A stretch of 51,509 nucleotides of DNA from Roseospira goensis (lineage in GTDB: Bacteria > Pseudomonadota > Alphaproteobacteria > Rhodospirillales > Rhodospirillaceae). Below the pieces are notes generated by a model, which saw nothing but the letters and a program-made list of their open reading frames with translations, was not told where the DNA came from and made no database searches. Shown here in pieces: positions 44,452 through 51,509 of this stretch. Both the position numbers and the translations under genes were made by a program. The stretch spans positions 1 to 51,509 of the forward strand of contig NZ_JACIGI010000025.1 of the NCBI RefSeq assembly GCF_014197795.1. The letters run 5' to 3'. Numbering within the stretch: position 1 is the first letter of the stretch; each line of letters opens with the position of its first letter.

Positions 44452-44970
44452 CTACGCGGCGTCGCGTCCGATCAGGATGGCGGCGATGCGGTCCTGTTGG
44501 CGCGCGGCCTCGGCGGCATCGCTGGTGGGCGACAGCAGGTTCTGACCGAACACATAGGCATAGAACAGGCGCGCCCGCGCCTCGGCCTCGCACGGCCCGG
44601 CGCCCAGGGACTCGAACAGGGGCACCACATGGGCCAGACGGGCGCGGTCGACCTCCGCCACCGCCGCCGCGGCACCGGGATCGTGGCGCGCCCAGTCGCG
44701 CACCGCCATCTCGATCGCCGCCCCGCGCGGGTTCGGGTGGTCGAGGTAGCGCCCCAGCAGCCGCCGCAGCACGGCCTCGGCGTCCTCGTCCGCCTCGGGC
44801 GTGACGTGGCGCGCGATCACGGCCATGCGCCCGTCGCGCCAGTGCGTCAGCAGGGCCGCCAGCAGTTCGGCGCGGTCCTTGAAATGCCAGTAGAATCCGC
44901 CCTTGGTGACCCGCAGGCGACGGGCCAGCGGCTCGATGCGGACGTGGTCCACGCCGCCCTCGGCGAGCAT
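44452..44970 (-). CDS. TetR-family regulator, start uncertain
   Basis: This encodes 172 residues from ATG 44970, with a TetR HTH at the N-terminus (IEPLARRLRVTKGGFYWHFK) and an all-helical ligand domain. TetR proteins normally have helix 1 before this point. In-frame codons upstream read THREAWLDTAFA, which fits that helix, but there is no ATG, GTG or TTG before an in-frame TGA. CTG 45021, with GGGAGA 7 nt upstream, could be the true start. It is 87 nt upstream of the sugar importer on the same strand and divergent from the thioesterase gene. Confidence 0.8.
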   Translation of the reverse strand: MLAEGGVDHVRIEPLARRLRVTKGGFYWHFKDRAELLAALLTHWRDGRMAVIARHVTPEADEDAEAVLRRLLGRYLDHPNPRGAAIEMAVRDWARHDPGAAAAVAEVDRARLAHVVPLFESLGAGPCEAEARARLFYAYVFGQNLLSPTSDAAEAARQQDRIAAILIGRDAA

Positions 44971-45136
44971 GGCGAAGGCGGTGTCCAGCCAGGCTTCCCG
45001 GTGTGTCTTGGCCTCGCGCAGGGGGAATCTCCCGGGTCGATTCAGGGGATGGGGAGGGCGAGGGTGGGGCCGCTTGACGCGGCGGGCCGGTCTCCATACG
45101 CTGCCGTATACTCAGCCCGCGATCAGGATACGCCCC

Positions 45137-45592
45137 ATGATGGATGCCGCACCGCCCCCCACCTTCTCGCCCGGAAGCCCGGACTATGTCCAGCGCGTCC
45201 ATGACAGTTTCGCCCAGCAGGCGTTCATGCGGACGCTGGGGGTGCGGATCGTCGAGGTGGCGCCCGGAACGGTCACGCTGGCACTGCCGTTCCGCGCCGA
45301 CCTGACGCAGCAGGACGGCTTTCTGCATGCCGGGGTGACGGCGTCGCTGGCCGACAGTGCGGCCGGCTATGCCGCCTATACCACCATGCCGCCGGACAGC
45401 CGGGTGCTCAGCATCGAGTTCAAGCACAATCTGCTGGCCCCGGCCGTGGGAGAGTCTTTCGAGGCGCGCGGCCAGGTGATCCGCGCCGGCAAGACCATCG
45501 TGGTGGTCCAGGCGACGGTGTCGGCGCTGCGGGGCGGGCAGGCGAAGGCGGTCGCGCAGATGCAGGCGACGATGATGCGGGTGGAAGCGTGA
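45137..45592 (+). CDS. PaaI-type hotdog thioesterase
   Basis: This encodes 151 residues with the hotdog fold of PaaI/YdiI thioesterases: LPFRADLTQQDGFLHAGVTA, where HxG and nearby Asp residues form the active site, then SIEFKHNLLAP and AKAVAQMQATMMRVEA. It likely hydrolyses an acyl-CoA of unknown type. ATG 45137 is used; ATG 45140 follows directly. It is divergent from the TetR gene, which may control it. Confidence 0.9.
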   Translation: MMDAAPPPTFSPGSPDYVQRVHDSFAQQAFMRTLGVRIVEVAPGTVTLALPFRADLTQQDGFLHAGVTASLADSAAGYAAYTTMPPDSRVLSIEFKHNLLAPAVGESFEARGQVIRAGKTIVVVQATVSALRGGQAKAVAQMQATMMRVEA

Positions 45593-46049
45593 CGGCACCC
45601 GGGCCGTGTCCGCGACTCCCGGGACGGCTGTCTATCGCCCTGGACGGCGTCGGCGCTGCGCACCGCGCACGACCGGGGCCCGCCTGACAATCTGGCGCGA
45701 TGGCCCGGCCGGCGTCCCCCCGGGGTCCGGCGATGCCACGAGGAGGGGTCGGCTCGGGCGTGGACGCAGCGCGATCCAAGGTGGCCCCAGAACCGAAGCT
45801 TCGGCCGCAATGCGTGCCGACGCCGCGCGAAGGTAGAGCGCATCGCCAGAATAGGTATCCCGACTCCCGGGGTGGGCGGGGCGAAACGCGTCTGTGTCTT
45901 TCGCCCAAACTTTCTGTTCCTCAGGCCCCGTCCTTCAAAGTATTGTAATTACGGGGGAGCTTTTCGGGGTGCCTTGCGGCGACGTGGGGCGGGACGGGTA
46001 GTTCTTGGCCTTTCTCTCCAAATTCTGGTGGCCCAGATCCTGGTGGCCG
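45593..46049. other. Non-coding spacer upstream of the GGDEF/EAL gene
   Basis: These 457 nt hold no convincing gene. GGGCGAAA/TTTCGCCC at 45879-45906 is a perfect 8-bp hairpin with a 12-nt loop. It is followed by an AT-richer patch (AAAGTATTGTAATTACGGG) about 100 nt before the gene, a plausible promoter or leader region. No c-di-GMP riboswitch consensus was found. Confidence 0.5.
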
Positions 46050-48428
46050 ATGCGTCGGGTTCCGGAGGGACGATCGGCCGGTCCCGGGGCGGCGGCATCG
46101 GCGGATCTGGCCGAGGGCGCCGGTCGGGTGTCGGGCTGGTCGGTGCGGACCAAGGTACTTGTGGTCTCGGCGCTGCTCCTGATCGCGCTGGTGGGCCTGG
46201 CGGAACTGGTGCTCCTGCGGCTCGTCGGTCCCGAGTTCGCGGACCTGGAAACCGCCCGGGCCGAATCCCATGCGACCCGCATGGCCAAGACGGTGACGAC
46301 CGAGCTGGCGGCGCTTGAAGGCCTCACGGCGGACTGGGCCCAGTGGGACGACACCTATGACTTCATGGTTACGCGCGACCCCGACTATGTTTCGACCAAC
46401 CTGATCGAGGGCACGCTGGAGAGCCTGCGGCTCACCATGATGCTCATCGTGGACACGGACGGGCGGATCGCCTGGGCGGGCCAGCGTCTGCCCGACCGCC
46501 CCGGGCTTGCGGTCGAGGCGATCCTGGAGCAGGACGGCCCTGACCTGCCACGACTGATGGCCCTGTCGCAGGACGGCACCACGGGGGTAACCGGTCTGAT
46601 CGGCACCGCCCGGGGGCCAATGCTGGTGGCCGCCCAGCCGGTGCTGACCAGCCGGGAGGGCGGACCGTCGCGCGGTCTGTTCCTGATGGGCCGCCTGGTC
46701 TCCGGCGACGTGCTCGCCCAGTACGGCGACATGCTGGGGCTGACGATCCGAACGTGGTCCGCCATGGATCCGGCGTTGCCGCCCGGGGCGCGCGCGGCGC
46801 TGGAGACCCCGGGACAGCCGGCCATCGCGTCGATCCCGGCGGACCGCGCCGCTCTGGGAGCCTATGTGGCCCTGAACGATCTATTCGGGGAGCCGCTTCT
46901 GGTGCTCGGCACCCGGATCGTCACCACCATCTGGGCGCAGGGCCAGGCCGTGCTCTACACGGCGGCGCTGACCACTGCGATCGCGGGCGCCGCACTGATC
47001 GTGCTGATCCTGACGAGTCTGGAGTACATGGTTCTGCGCCCGCTGGCGCGACTGTCGGCCCACATGCGGGACATCGCCGAGAGCGGTAACCTGAGCGCCG
47101 CGCTCGACCTGGAGCGCCGCGACGAGCTGGGGGCGCTGGTCGGTGCCTTCCGGCGCATGCAGGAGCGGGTGGCCCAGCTCGCCTATTTCGACACCGTCAC
47201 CGGTTTGCCGAACCGGCGCCTGTTCGAGGACCGGGCCGAGCAGATCCTGCGCTACGCCCGCCGCACCGGGCAGCGGGTCGGCATCCTGTTCCTGGACCTG
47301 GACGGCTTCAAGCTCATCAACGACACGCGCGGCCATGCCGCCGGCGACGTGCTGCTCCGGGCGGTGGCGCACGAGCTTCACGGGCTGGTGCGCGAGTCGG
47401 ACACCATCGCCCGGTTCGGCGGCGACGAGTTCGTCATCGCGTTGCAGGATCTGGAGACCGTCGAACAGGCCCGCGAGCTCGCCCATCGCATCCTGGCGCG
47501 GTTCGCGCATCCATTCCGCATCGGCACCGCCACCGTGTTCTCCGGAACCAGCATCGGGATCGCCATGTTCCCGGACGACGGCGAGACCGTCGAGGACCTG
47601 GTCCGCGCCGCCGACGCCGCCATGTACCAGGCCAAGAGCGCGGGCGGACACAGCGCCACCTTCCTCGACCGCGGTCGCCACGCGGAGACGGAAACCCTCG
47701 TCGACCTGGGCCAGGCGTTCCGCCAGGCCCTGCGCACCGGGCAATTGTTCCTGGTCTATCAGCCCCAGGTCGATCTCGGCGGCGGCGGCGTCATCGGCTA
47801 CGAGGCGCTGGTGCGCTGGCGGCATCCCACACGCGGCCTGCTGCCGGCCGGGTCGTTCATCCACCAGGCCTACCGGGGTGGCCTGTACGTCGAACTGGAC
47901 GCCTGGGTGCTGCGCACCGCTTGCGCCGCCCTGGCCGGGCGCGGCGGCGAGACGGCCCCGCCGGCCCCCATCACTCGCCTGTCGGTCAACATCTGTGCGC
48001 GCCACATCGAGCGGCCGGGCCTGGCGGATCTGGTCGAGCGCACCCTGCGCGAGACCGGCGTCTCGCCGCATCGCCTCGTCCTGGAGATCACCGAATCGGT
48101 GCTGGTCAACCGGCCCGAGGAGGCGCGCACGGCCGTTGCCGCGCTGCGGGCGCTGGGCGTGCGGATCGCGGTCGATGACTTCGGCATCGGCGCCGCGTCG
48201 CTGTCGGCTCTGCACCGGTGTCGCGCGGACATCCTCAAGATCGACCGCACCCTGGTGGACGGCCTGCCGGGCGACCCGACGGCGGCCGCCATCTCGCGCT
48301 CGATCATCACCCTGGCCCGCACGCTCGGCCTCCAGGTGATCGCCGAGGGGATCGAGACCGAGGACCAGCGTGCGTTCCTGGTGGCCGCCGGGTGCCCGGT
48401 CGGGCAGGGCCACCTGCTGGACGGCTGA
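46050..48428 (+). CDS. Membrane CHASE4-like/HAMP/GGDEF/EAL cyclic-di-GMP protein
   Basis: About 792 residues. The first helix (about 35-60) precedes a periplasmic CHASE4-like domain with WAQWDDTYDFMV. A second helix (about 305-330), HAMP, GGDEF and EAL follow. The GGDEF motif is intact (RFGGDEFVIAL). The EAL domain keeps YEALVRW, LSVNIC, LEITES, VDDFGIG, LKIDR, AEGIET and the Gln of GQGHLL, so both cyclase and phosphodiesterase activity are possible. The protein stops soon after that Gln, about 15-20 residues short of usual EAL ends. TTG 46005 and GTG 46131 are alternative starts. Confidence 0.9.
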   Translation: MRRVPEGRSAGPGAAASADLAEGAGRVSGWSVRTKVLVVSALLLIALVGLAELVLLRLVGPEFADLETARAESHATRMAKTVTTELAALEGLTADWAQWDDTYDFMVTRDPDYVSTNLIEGTLESLRLTMMLIVDTDGRIAWAGQRLPDRPGLAVEAILEQDGPDLPRLMALSQDGTTGVTGLIGTARGPMLVAAQPVLTSREGGPSRGLFLMGRLVSGDVLAQYGDMLGLTIRTWSAMDPALPPGARAALETPGQPAIASIPADRAALGAYVALNDLFGEPLLVLGTRIVTTIWAQGQAVLYTAALTTAIAGAALIVLILTSLEYMVLRPLARLSAHMRDIAESGNLSAALDLERRDELGALVGAFRRMQERVAQLAYFDTVTGLPNRRLFEDRAEQILRYARRTGQRVGILFLDLDGFKLINDTRGHAAGDVLLRAVAHELHGLVRESDTIARFGGDEFVIALQDLETVEQARELAHRILARFAHPFRIGTATVFSGTSIGIAMFPDDGETVEDLVRAADAAMYQAKSAGGHSATFLDRGRHAETETLVDLGQAFRQALRTGQLFLVYQPQVDLGGGGVIGYEALVRWRHPTRGLLPAGSFIHQAYRGGLYVELDAWVLRTACAALAGRGGETAPPAPITRLSVNICARHIERPGLADLVERTLRETGVSPHRLVLEITESVLVNRPEEARTAVAALRALGVRIAVDDFGIGAASLSALHRCRADILKIDRTLVDGLPGDPTAAAISRSIITLARTLGLQVIAEGIETEDQRAFLVAAGCPVGQGHLLDG

Positions 48429-48445
48429 CGGTCCGGCCGCCACGG

Positions 48446-48511
48446 TTAGGGCAGGTCGCGCCAAAATGGACTCGCGCCGCGGTCCCGTTTTGGCGCGTGA
48501 ATCTGCTCTAA
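48446..48511. repeat. Long imperfect inverted repeat, unit 1
   Basis: TTAGGGCAG pairs with CTGCTCTAA (one G-U), and inside it GCGCCAAAA pairs with TTTTGGCGC, then GGAC with GTCC. The right arm contains the extra bases GTGAAT. It starts 17 nt after the GGDEF/EAL stop. The design (outer GAGC-like box, CGTGAATC, inner palindrome) is shared with the next unit. Confidence 0.75.
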
Positions 48512-48523
48512 AATCAATAATGT

Positions 48524-48585
48524 AGAGCCGATTGTTCGAAAACGGAACCGGAGGTGCGGTCCGATTTCGAACGTGAATCGGCTCT
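48524..48585. repeat. Long imperfect inverted repeat, unit 2
   Basis: AGAGCCGATT pairs with AATCGGCTCT and GTTCGAAA with TTTCGAAC, with a GTG bulge on the right arm; CGGAACCG/CGGTCCG forms the tip. The right end overlaps the purB stop codon, so as RNA it would form a hairpin directly after purB. Both units together could end transcripts from the two convergent genes. Confidence 0.8.
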
Positions 48586-49903
48586 ATTCTGTCGTGGCGC
48601 CGAACACCCGCCGGAAGATGGTGTCCACGTGCTTGGTGTGGTGGTCCAGGTTGAACAGCTCGGCCAGCGTGGCCTCGTCCAGCGCCGCGGTCACCTCGGC
48701 GTCGCGACCGAGCAGGGTCAACAGGTCGCCCTCGCCGTCCCACACCTTCATGGCGTTGCGCTGCACCAGGCGGTAGGCGTCCTCGCGGCTGACACCGGCC
48801 TGGGTCAGCGCCAGCAGCACCCTCTGGGAGAACACCAGGCCGCCCATCTTCTCCACGTTGGCGGTCATGGCGTCCTCGTGCACCACCAGCTTGTCGACGA
48901 CACCCGCCAGCCGGGCGAGGGCGAAGTCCAGCGTGATGGTGGCGTCCGGGCCGATGACGCGCTCGACCGACGAGTGGGAGATGTCGCGCTCGTGCCACAG
49001 CGCCACGTTCTCCAGCGCCGGCGTGACGTAGCCGCGCACGACGCGGGCCAGGCCGGTCAGGTTCTCGGTCAGCACCGGGTTGCGCTTGTGCGGCATGGCC
49101 GAGCTGCCCTTCTGGCCGGGGCTGAAGTACTCCTCGGCCTCGCGCACCTCGGTGCGTTGCAGGTGGCGGATCTCGGTGGCCAGCCGCTCCATCGAACTGG
49201 CGACGACCCCCAGCACGGCGAAGAACTGGGCGTGGCGGTCGCGCGGGATCACCTGGGTGGACACCGGCTCCGGGGACAGGCCCAGCTTGCGCGCCACATG
49301 CACCTCCACCGCCGGGTCGATGTTGGCGAAGGTACCGACGGCGCCGGAGATGGCGCAGGTCGCGACGTCGGCGCGGGCCGCCATCAGGCGGTCGCGGGCG
49401 CGCTCGAACTCGGCGTAGAAGCTGGCGAACTTGAGGCCCAGGGTCACCGGTTCGGCGTGGATGCCGTGGCTGCGCCCCATGGTCACGGTCAGGCGGTGTT
49501 CCAGGGCGCGCCGTTTCAGCGCCGCCAGCACCGCCTCCAGGTCCTCCAGCAGCAGGTCGGCGGCCTGGGTGAGCTGCACCGCCAGGCAGGTGTCGAGCAC
49601 GTCGGACGAGGTCATCCCCTGGTGCACGTACCGCGCCGGCGCCCCCACATGCTCGGCCAGCTCGGTCAGGAAGGCGATGACGTCATGCTTGACCTCGGCC
49701 TCGATGGCGTCGATGCGGGCGATCCTCTCCGGGGTGTAGGGCTTGTCGCCGTGGGTCCACATCGCCGCGGCGGCGTCCGCCGGGATCACCCCCTGCGCCG
49801 CCAGCGCGTCGCAGGCGTGGGCCTCGATCAGGAACCAGATGCGGAACTTGTTGGCGGGCTCCCACAGGGCGGTCATGGCCGGGCGGGCGTAGCGTGGGAT
49901 CAC
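48584..49903 (-). CDS. purB: Adenylosuccinate lyase
   Basis: Acts twice in purine synthesis, releasing fumarate from SAICAR and from adenylosuccinate. It is 439 residues. The superfamily signature [11 protein letters not shown] and the segments [20 protein letters not shown] and [20 protein letters not shown] are intact. The opening [20 protein letters not shown] is typical. The stop lies inside inverted-repeat unit 2. The upstream SEC-C pseudogene ends at its start (4-nt overlap). Confidence 0.97.
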   Translation of the reverse strand: MIPRYARPAMTALWEPANKFRIWFLIEAHACDALAAQGVIPADAAAAMWTHGDKPYTPERIARIDAIEAEVKHDVIAFLTELAEHVGAPARYVHQGMTSSDVLDTCLAVQLTQAADLLLEDLEAVLAALKRRALEHRLTVTMGRSHGIHAEPVTLGLKFASFYAEFERARDRLMAARADVATCAISGAVGTFANIDPAVEVHVARKLGLSPEPVSTQVIPRDRHAQFFAVLGVVASSMERLATEIRHLQRTEVREAEEYFSPGQKGSSAMPHKRNPVLTENLTGLARVVRGYVTPALENVALWHERDISHSSVERVIGPDATITLDFALARLAGVVDKLVVHEDAMTANVEKMGGLVFSQRVLLALTQAGVSREDAYRLVQRNAMKVWDGEGDLLTLLGRDAEVTAALDEATLAELFNLDHHTKHVDTIFRRVFGATTE

Positions 49904-50577
49904 GGGCGGGGCTCCTCGGGACGATGGCGACGCGGATGCGGCCGGTTATAAAAGACCAGAGACCGCGCCGCCAAGCCCGGCGGCACGCCGCGCCGTGACG
50001 TCCGGCGCAGACAGCATTTCTTGAACTTCTTGCCGGAGCCGCAGGGACACGGGTTGTTGCGGCCGACGTGGCGGTGCTGGTTGACGGCCGTTTCTACGGG
50101 GGGCGGTCCGCTCGCGGGTCCACCCGCGGTCGGCGAGGTCCGCCGCGGCGGCGTCGCCCCAGGCGTCCGCGTCGTCGAGGATACCCCCGGCCTGGGCCTC
50201 CAGAACCAGCCCCTCGATCGCCTGGTCCAGCAGTTCAGGGTGATCGGCCAGCCGCTCCGCCATTCCTGGTGCGTCGAGACTCGCGTCAAGGCGGCTGGAG
50301 AGCAGCGGCACCGGATCGCGCTCGCCCGCGCGCAGGTCCTCCTCGGTGTAGGCGTGCCAGTGCCGAAAGGTCTCGATGACGATGTCGAACGGCACAAGGC
50401 GTTCCTTTCGCAACAGGTCGGCGCGTCCCTCCAGGGCGTCCAGGTCACCGTCTCCGGCGCGGCCAGGCAGGCGCGCACCGCCGCCTCGGGGAAGCGGCCG
50501 ACGGTGGTCAGGGCCTCGACGATCTCGTCGCTGGTCATGGCGTGGGTCATCGCTTCGGGATCCTCGCTGGTCGTCAT
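49900..50577 (-). pseudogene. SEC-C-motif protein gene with two frameshifts
   Basis: The start ([20 protein letters not shown], from about 50538-50577) and the C-terminal SEC-C zinc motif ([20 protein letters not shown]) lie in one frame. The middle reads as good coding in another frame ([20 protein letters not shown], then [20 protein letters not shown]). The frame changes near 50440-50450 and returns near a six-G run at 50099-50104. Joined, these would make a protein of about 210-225 residues. It is either a decayed gene or carries sequencing errors. The SEC-C motif binds zinc; the function of the rest is unknown. Confidence 0.65.
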
Positions 50578-50747
50578 CGTCCCGTCGGGACCGCCACATC
50601 GGTTTCGTGGCAGCGTAGGGCGCGGATGGACCGGCCTTCAATCGTCCCGTGGCGGCCGTGTTCGCCGTCCGCCCGCACCATCGGACACCGGATCGGACAC
50701 GCCAACGGACACCGCGCGATTTACTGGCACAGTGCTGACACGAACGA

Positions 50748-50777
50748 CAAAGCCCCGGAACCGTGTCCGGGGCTTTG
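50748..50777 (-). terminator. Terminator of tRNA-Thr
   Basis: CAAAGCCCCGGA and TCCGGGGCTTTG form a perfect 12-bp stem with a 6-nt loop, 29 nt after the tRNA on the minus strand. Read in that direction the right arm ends in CTTTG, so it acts as an intrinsic-type terminator and could work from both sides. Confidence 0.85.
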
Positions 50778-50806
50778 CTGTAAGCAGCTGATTTTACTCT
50801 TAAATC

Positions 50807-50882
50807 TGGTGCCCCCGGCAGGACTTGAACCCGCAACCCCCTGATTACAAATCAGGTGCTCTGCCAGTTGAGCTACAGGGGC
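50807..50882 (-). tRNA. tRNA-Thr, anticodon TGT
   Basis: On the minus strand a full 76-nt cloverleaf with encoded CCA is visible. The acceptor stem GCCCCTG pairs with CGGGGGC. The D arm is GTAGCTCAACTGGCAGAGC. The anticodon stem CCTGA/TCAGG encloses loop TTTGTAA. The T arm reads GCGGGTTCAAGTCCTGC. The anticodon TGT reads ACA threonine codons. Confidence 0.97.
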
Positions 50883-51096
50883 TCGTACCAGGACCCTCTC
50901 TACCCGCTTTCGCGCGGCGTGACCAGAGCCCTGGCAGAAGCTCCACGGCATCGAGTCCAGGCGACCGGGCCGGGGGCGCAACGAGGTGGGCGAGGACGGA
51001 CGGGGTCCGTCCGGCGGCCATGCGGGTGGTCTTGATGGACCGTTTGAGGACGGTGCGCAGACAGTCTGACGTTGGTGTTCATAAATAGAGCCCTCT

Positions 51097-51300
51097 TTAG
51101 TTGCGGATAAAATCCAGGTGATGAACACCCCAGTCCGCGATCTCATCATAATCATCACAGCCCGCAATGCTGGCGCACATCCCCAGAAACAGAACCTGCG
51201 GCATCGGATACATGACCTCTGCCCGATCACGCGGGTCCTTCACCTCGCCGAAATGCTTGAGAAGAAGGCGGCGGCGATCCTTGACGACCATCTCTTCCAT
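51097..51300 (-). pseudogene. N-terminal fragment of an ISAs1-like transposase
   Basis: This encodes 67 residues starting MEEMVV. LLKHFGEVKDPRDRAEVMYP and VLFLGMCASIAGCDDYDEIA resemble the N-terminal domain of ISAs1/H-repeat transposases. The frame ends abruptly after HLDFIRN with a TAA, about 300 residues short. It lies between tRNA-Thr and a second fragment of similar type, in the same orientation. Confidence 0.65.
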
Positions 51301-51433
51301 GGGCGTCCGGCTCCGGCTGGTGATCCTCCGACCGTTGAATCACGCCCGATTCCGCAACGCCAAACAAAGCCGTACCCGAAACATGAACCTGGGCTCGTTG
51401 CCGTGAGAACGGCTGCAGGGCTCCGAATCCAGG

Positions 51434-51509
51434 TTACGGGATTTTCATGTTCAGGATTTGGGCGAGGTAGTTTGTGTCCCATGCGGCGCGTTTGCGTCTG
51501 GTCTTGAGG
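51434..51509 (-). CDS. C-terminal end of a second ISAs1-like transposase (cut by window edge)
   Basis: The minus-strand frame from the right edge reads LKTRRKRAAWDTNYLAQILN and then MKIP before a TAA at 51436-51434. Basic residues followed by WD..YL..IL are typical of ISAs1 transposase ends. The rest of the gene is beyond the window. The 133 nt between it and the other fragment probably hold an element end, but I could not find a paired inverted repeat. Confidence 0.5.
   Translation of the reverse strand, partial: LKTRRKRAAWDTNYLAQILNMKIP

Noticed and set aside
42128-45598. A 1156-residue minus-strand open frame across the importer, TetR and thioesterase genes
   Set aside because: Only its last 309 residues are the permease; the rest is an out-of-frame reading of well-supported genes in GC-rich DNA.
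45907-46049. c-di-GMP riboswitch before the GGDEF/EAL gene
   Set aside because: No GEMM-type conserved segments could be found; only a simple hairpin is present.
50900-51082. Short open frames between tRNA-Thr and the transposase fragment
   Set aside because: One other frame has coding-like third positions (TVLKRSIKTTRMAAGR) but no start and runs into the tRNA; too little to call a gene.

Overview
The window is high-GC DNA from an alphaproteobacterium, most likely Rhodospirillales. Grounds: a dapF-mtaB-ftsY cluster, hopanoid genes of the HpnCDE type, a C-P lyase operon with a DUF1045 gene and no visible phnN or phnP, COG4111-type NAD-regulator-like and SufE genes flanking aspS, and Porin_4-type porins. 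This placement is inferred from gene content and protein style; no database search was possible.

Layout. 1-2088: tail of an ISL3-type transposase, then two overlapping LuxR-type regulator genes and a small hypothetical gene. 2102-6035 (minus): dapF, mtaB and ftsY, each pair overlapping by 4 nt; ftsY carries a 26-copy, 24-bp tandem repeat. 6137-7204: a broken brnT-like toxin gene running into an AT-rich island that carries one DUF4760 gene and is bracketed by a 10-bp direct repeat. 7205-14661 (plus): hopanoid biosynthesis (hpnC, hpnB, hpnD, hpnE, shc, hpnG). 14729-16113 (minus): prmA and a FliJ-like coiled-coil gene. 16181-22821 (minus): C-P lyase operon phnGHIJKLM plus a 2H-phosphoesterase-like gene, divergent from phnF across a PhnF-like operator. 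23952-28152 (plus): folE, a bactofilin, accA, an ATC-hydrolase-family gene and an M20 amidohydrolase. 28153-31149: a hairpin-rich spacer and two tandem paralogous porins whose upstream regions share one promoter arrangement. 31307-34190: DUF2062 membrane protein, a coiled-coil membrane protein, a NarL/FixJ response regulator and sufE. 34420-39974 (plus): aspS, a degenerate-Nudix regulator, a GT9 glycosyltransferase and murJ. 40005-44364 (minus): a small membrane protein and a carbohydrate ABC importer. 44452-48428: TetR regulator, thioesterase and a CHASE4-like/HAMP/GGDEF/EAL protein. 48446-51509: paired inverted repeats, purB, a frameshifted SEC-C gene, tRNA-Thr(TGT) with a strong terminator, and two ISAs1-like transposase fragments.

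How the genes work together. HpnC, HpnD and HpnE make squalene, Shc cyclises it, and HpnG and HpnB act in hopanoid side-chain and sugar modification. HpnH, which supplies HpnG's substrate, is not in the window. PhnG-M convert alkylphosphonates to a cyclic ribosyl phosphate. PhnP and PhnN are missing here, so the DUF1045 protein is a candidate for the later step. Most genes are housekeeping. The least explained parts are the DUF4760 island, the LuxR pair, the hairpin spacers at 28227-28381 and 48446-48585, the FtsY repeat tract and the frameshifted SEC-C gene.
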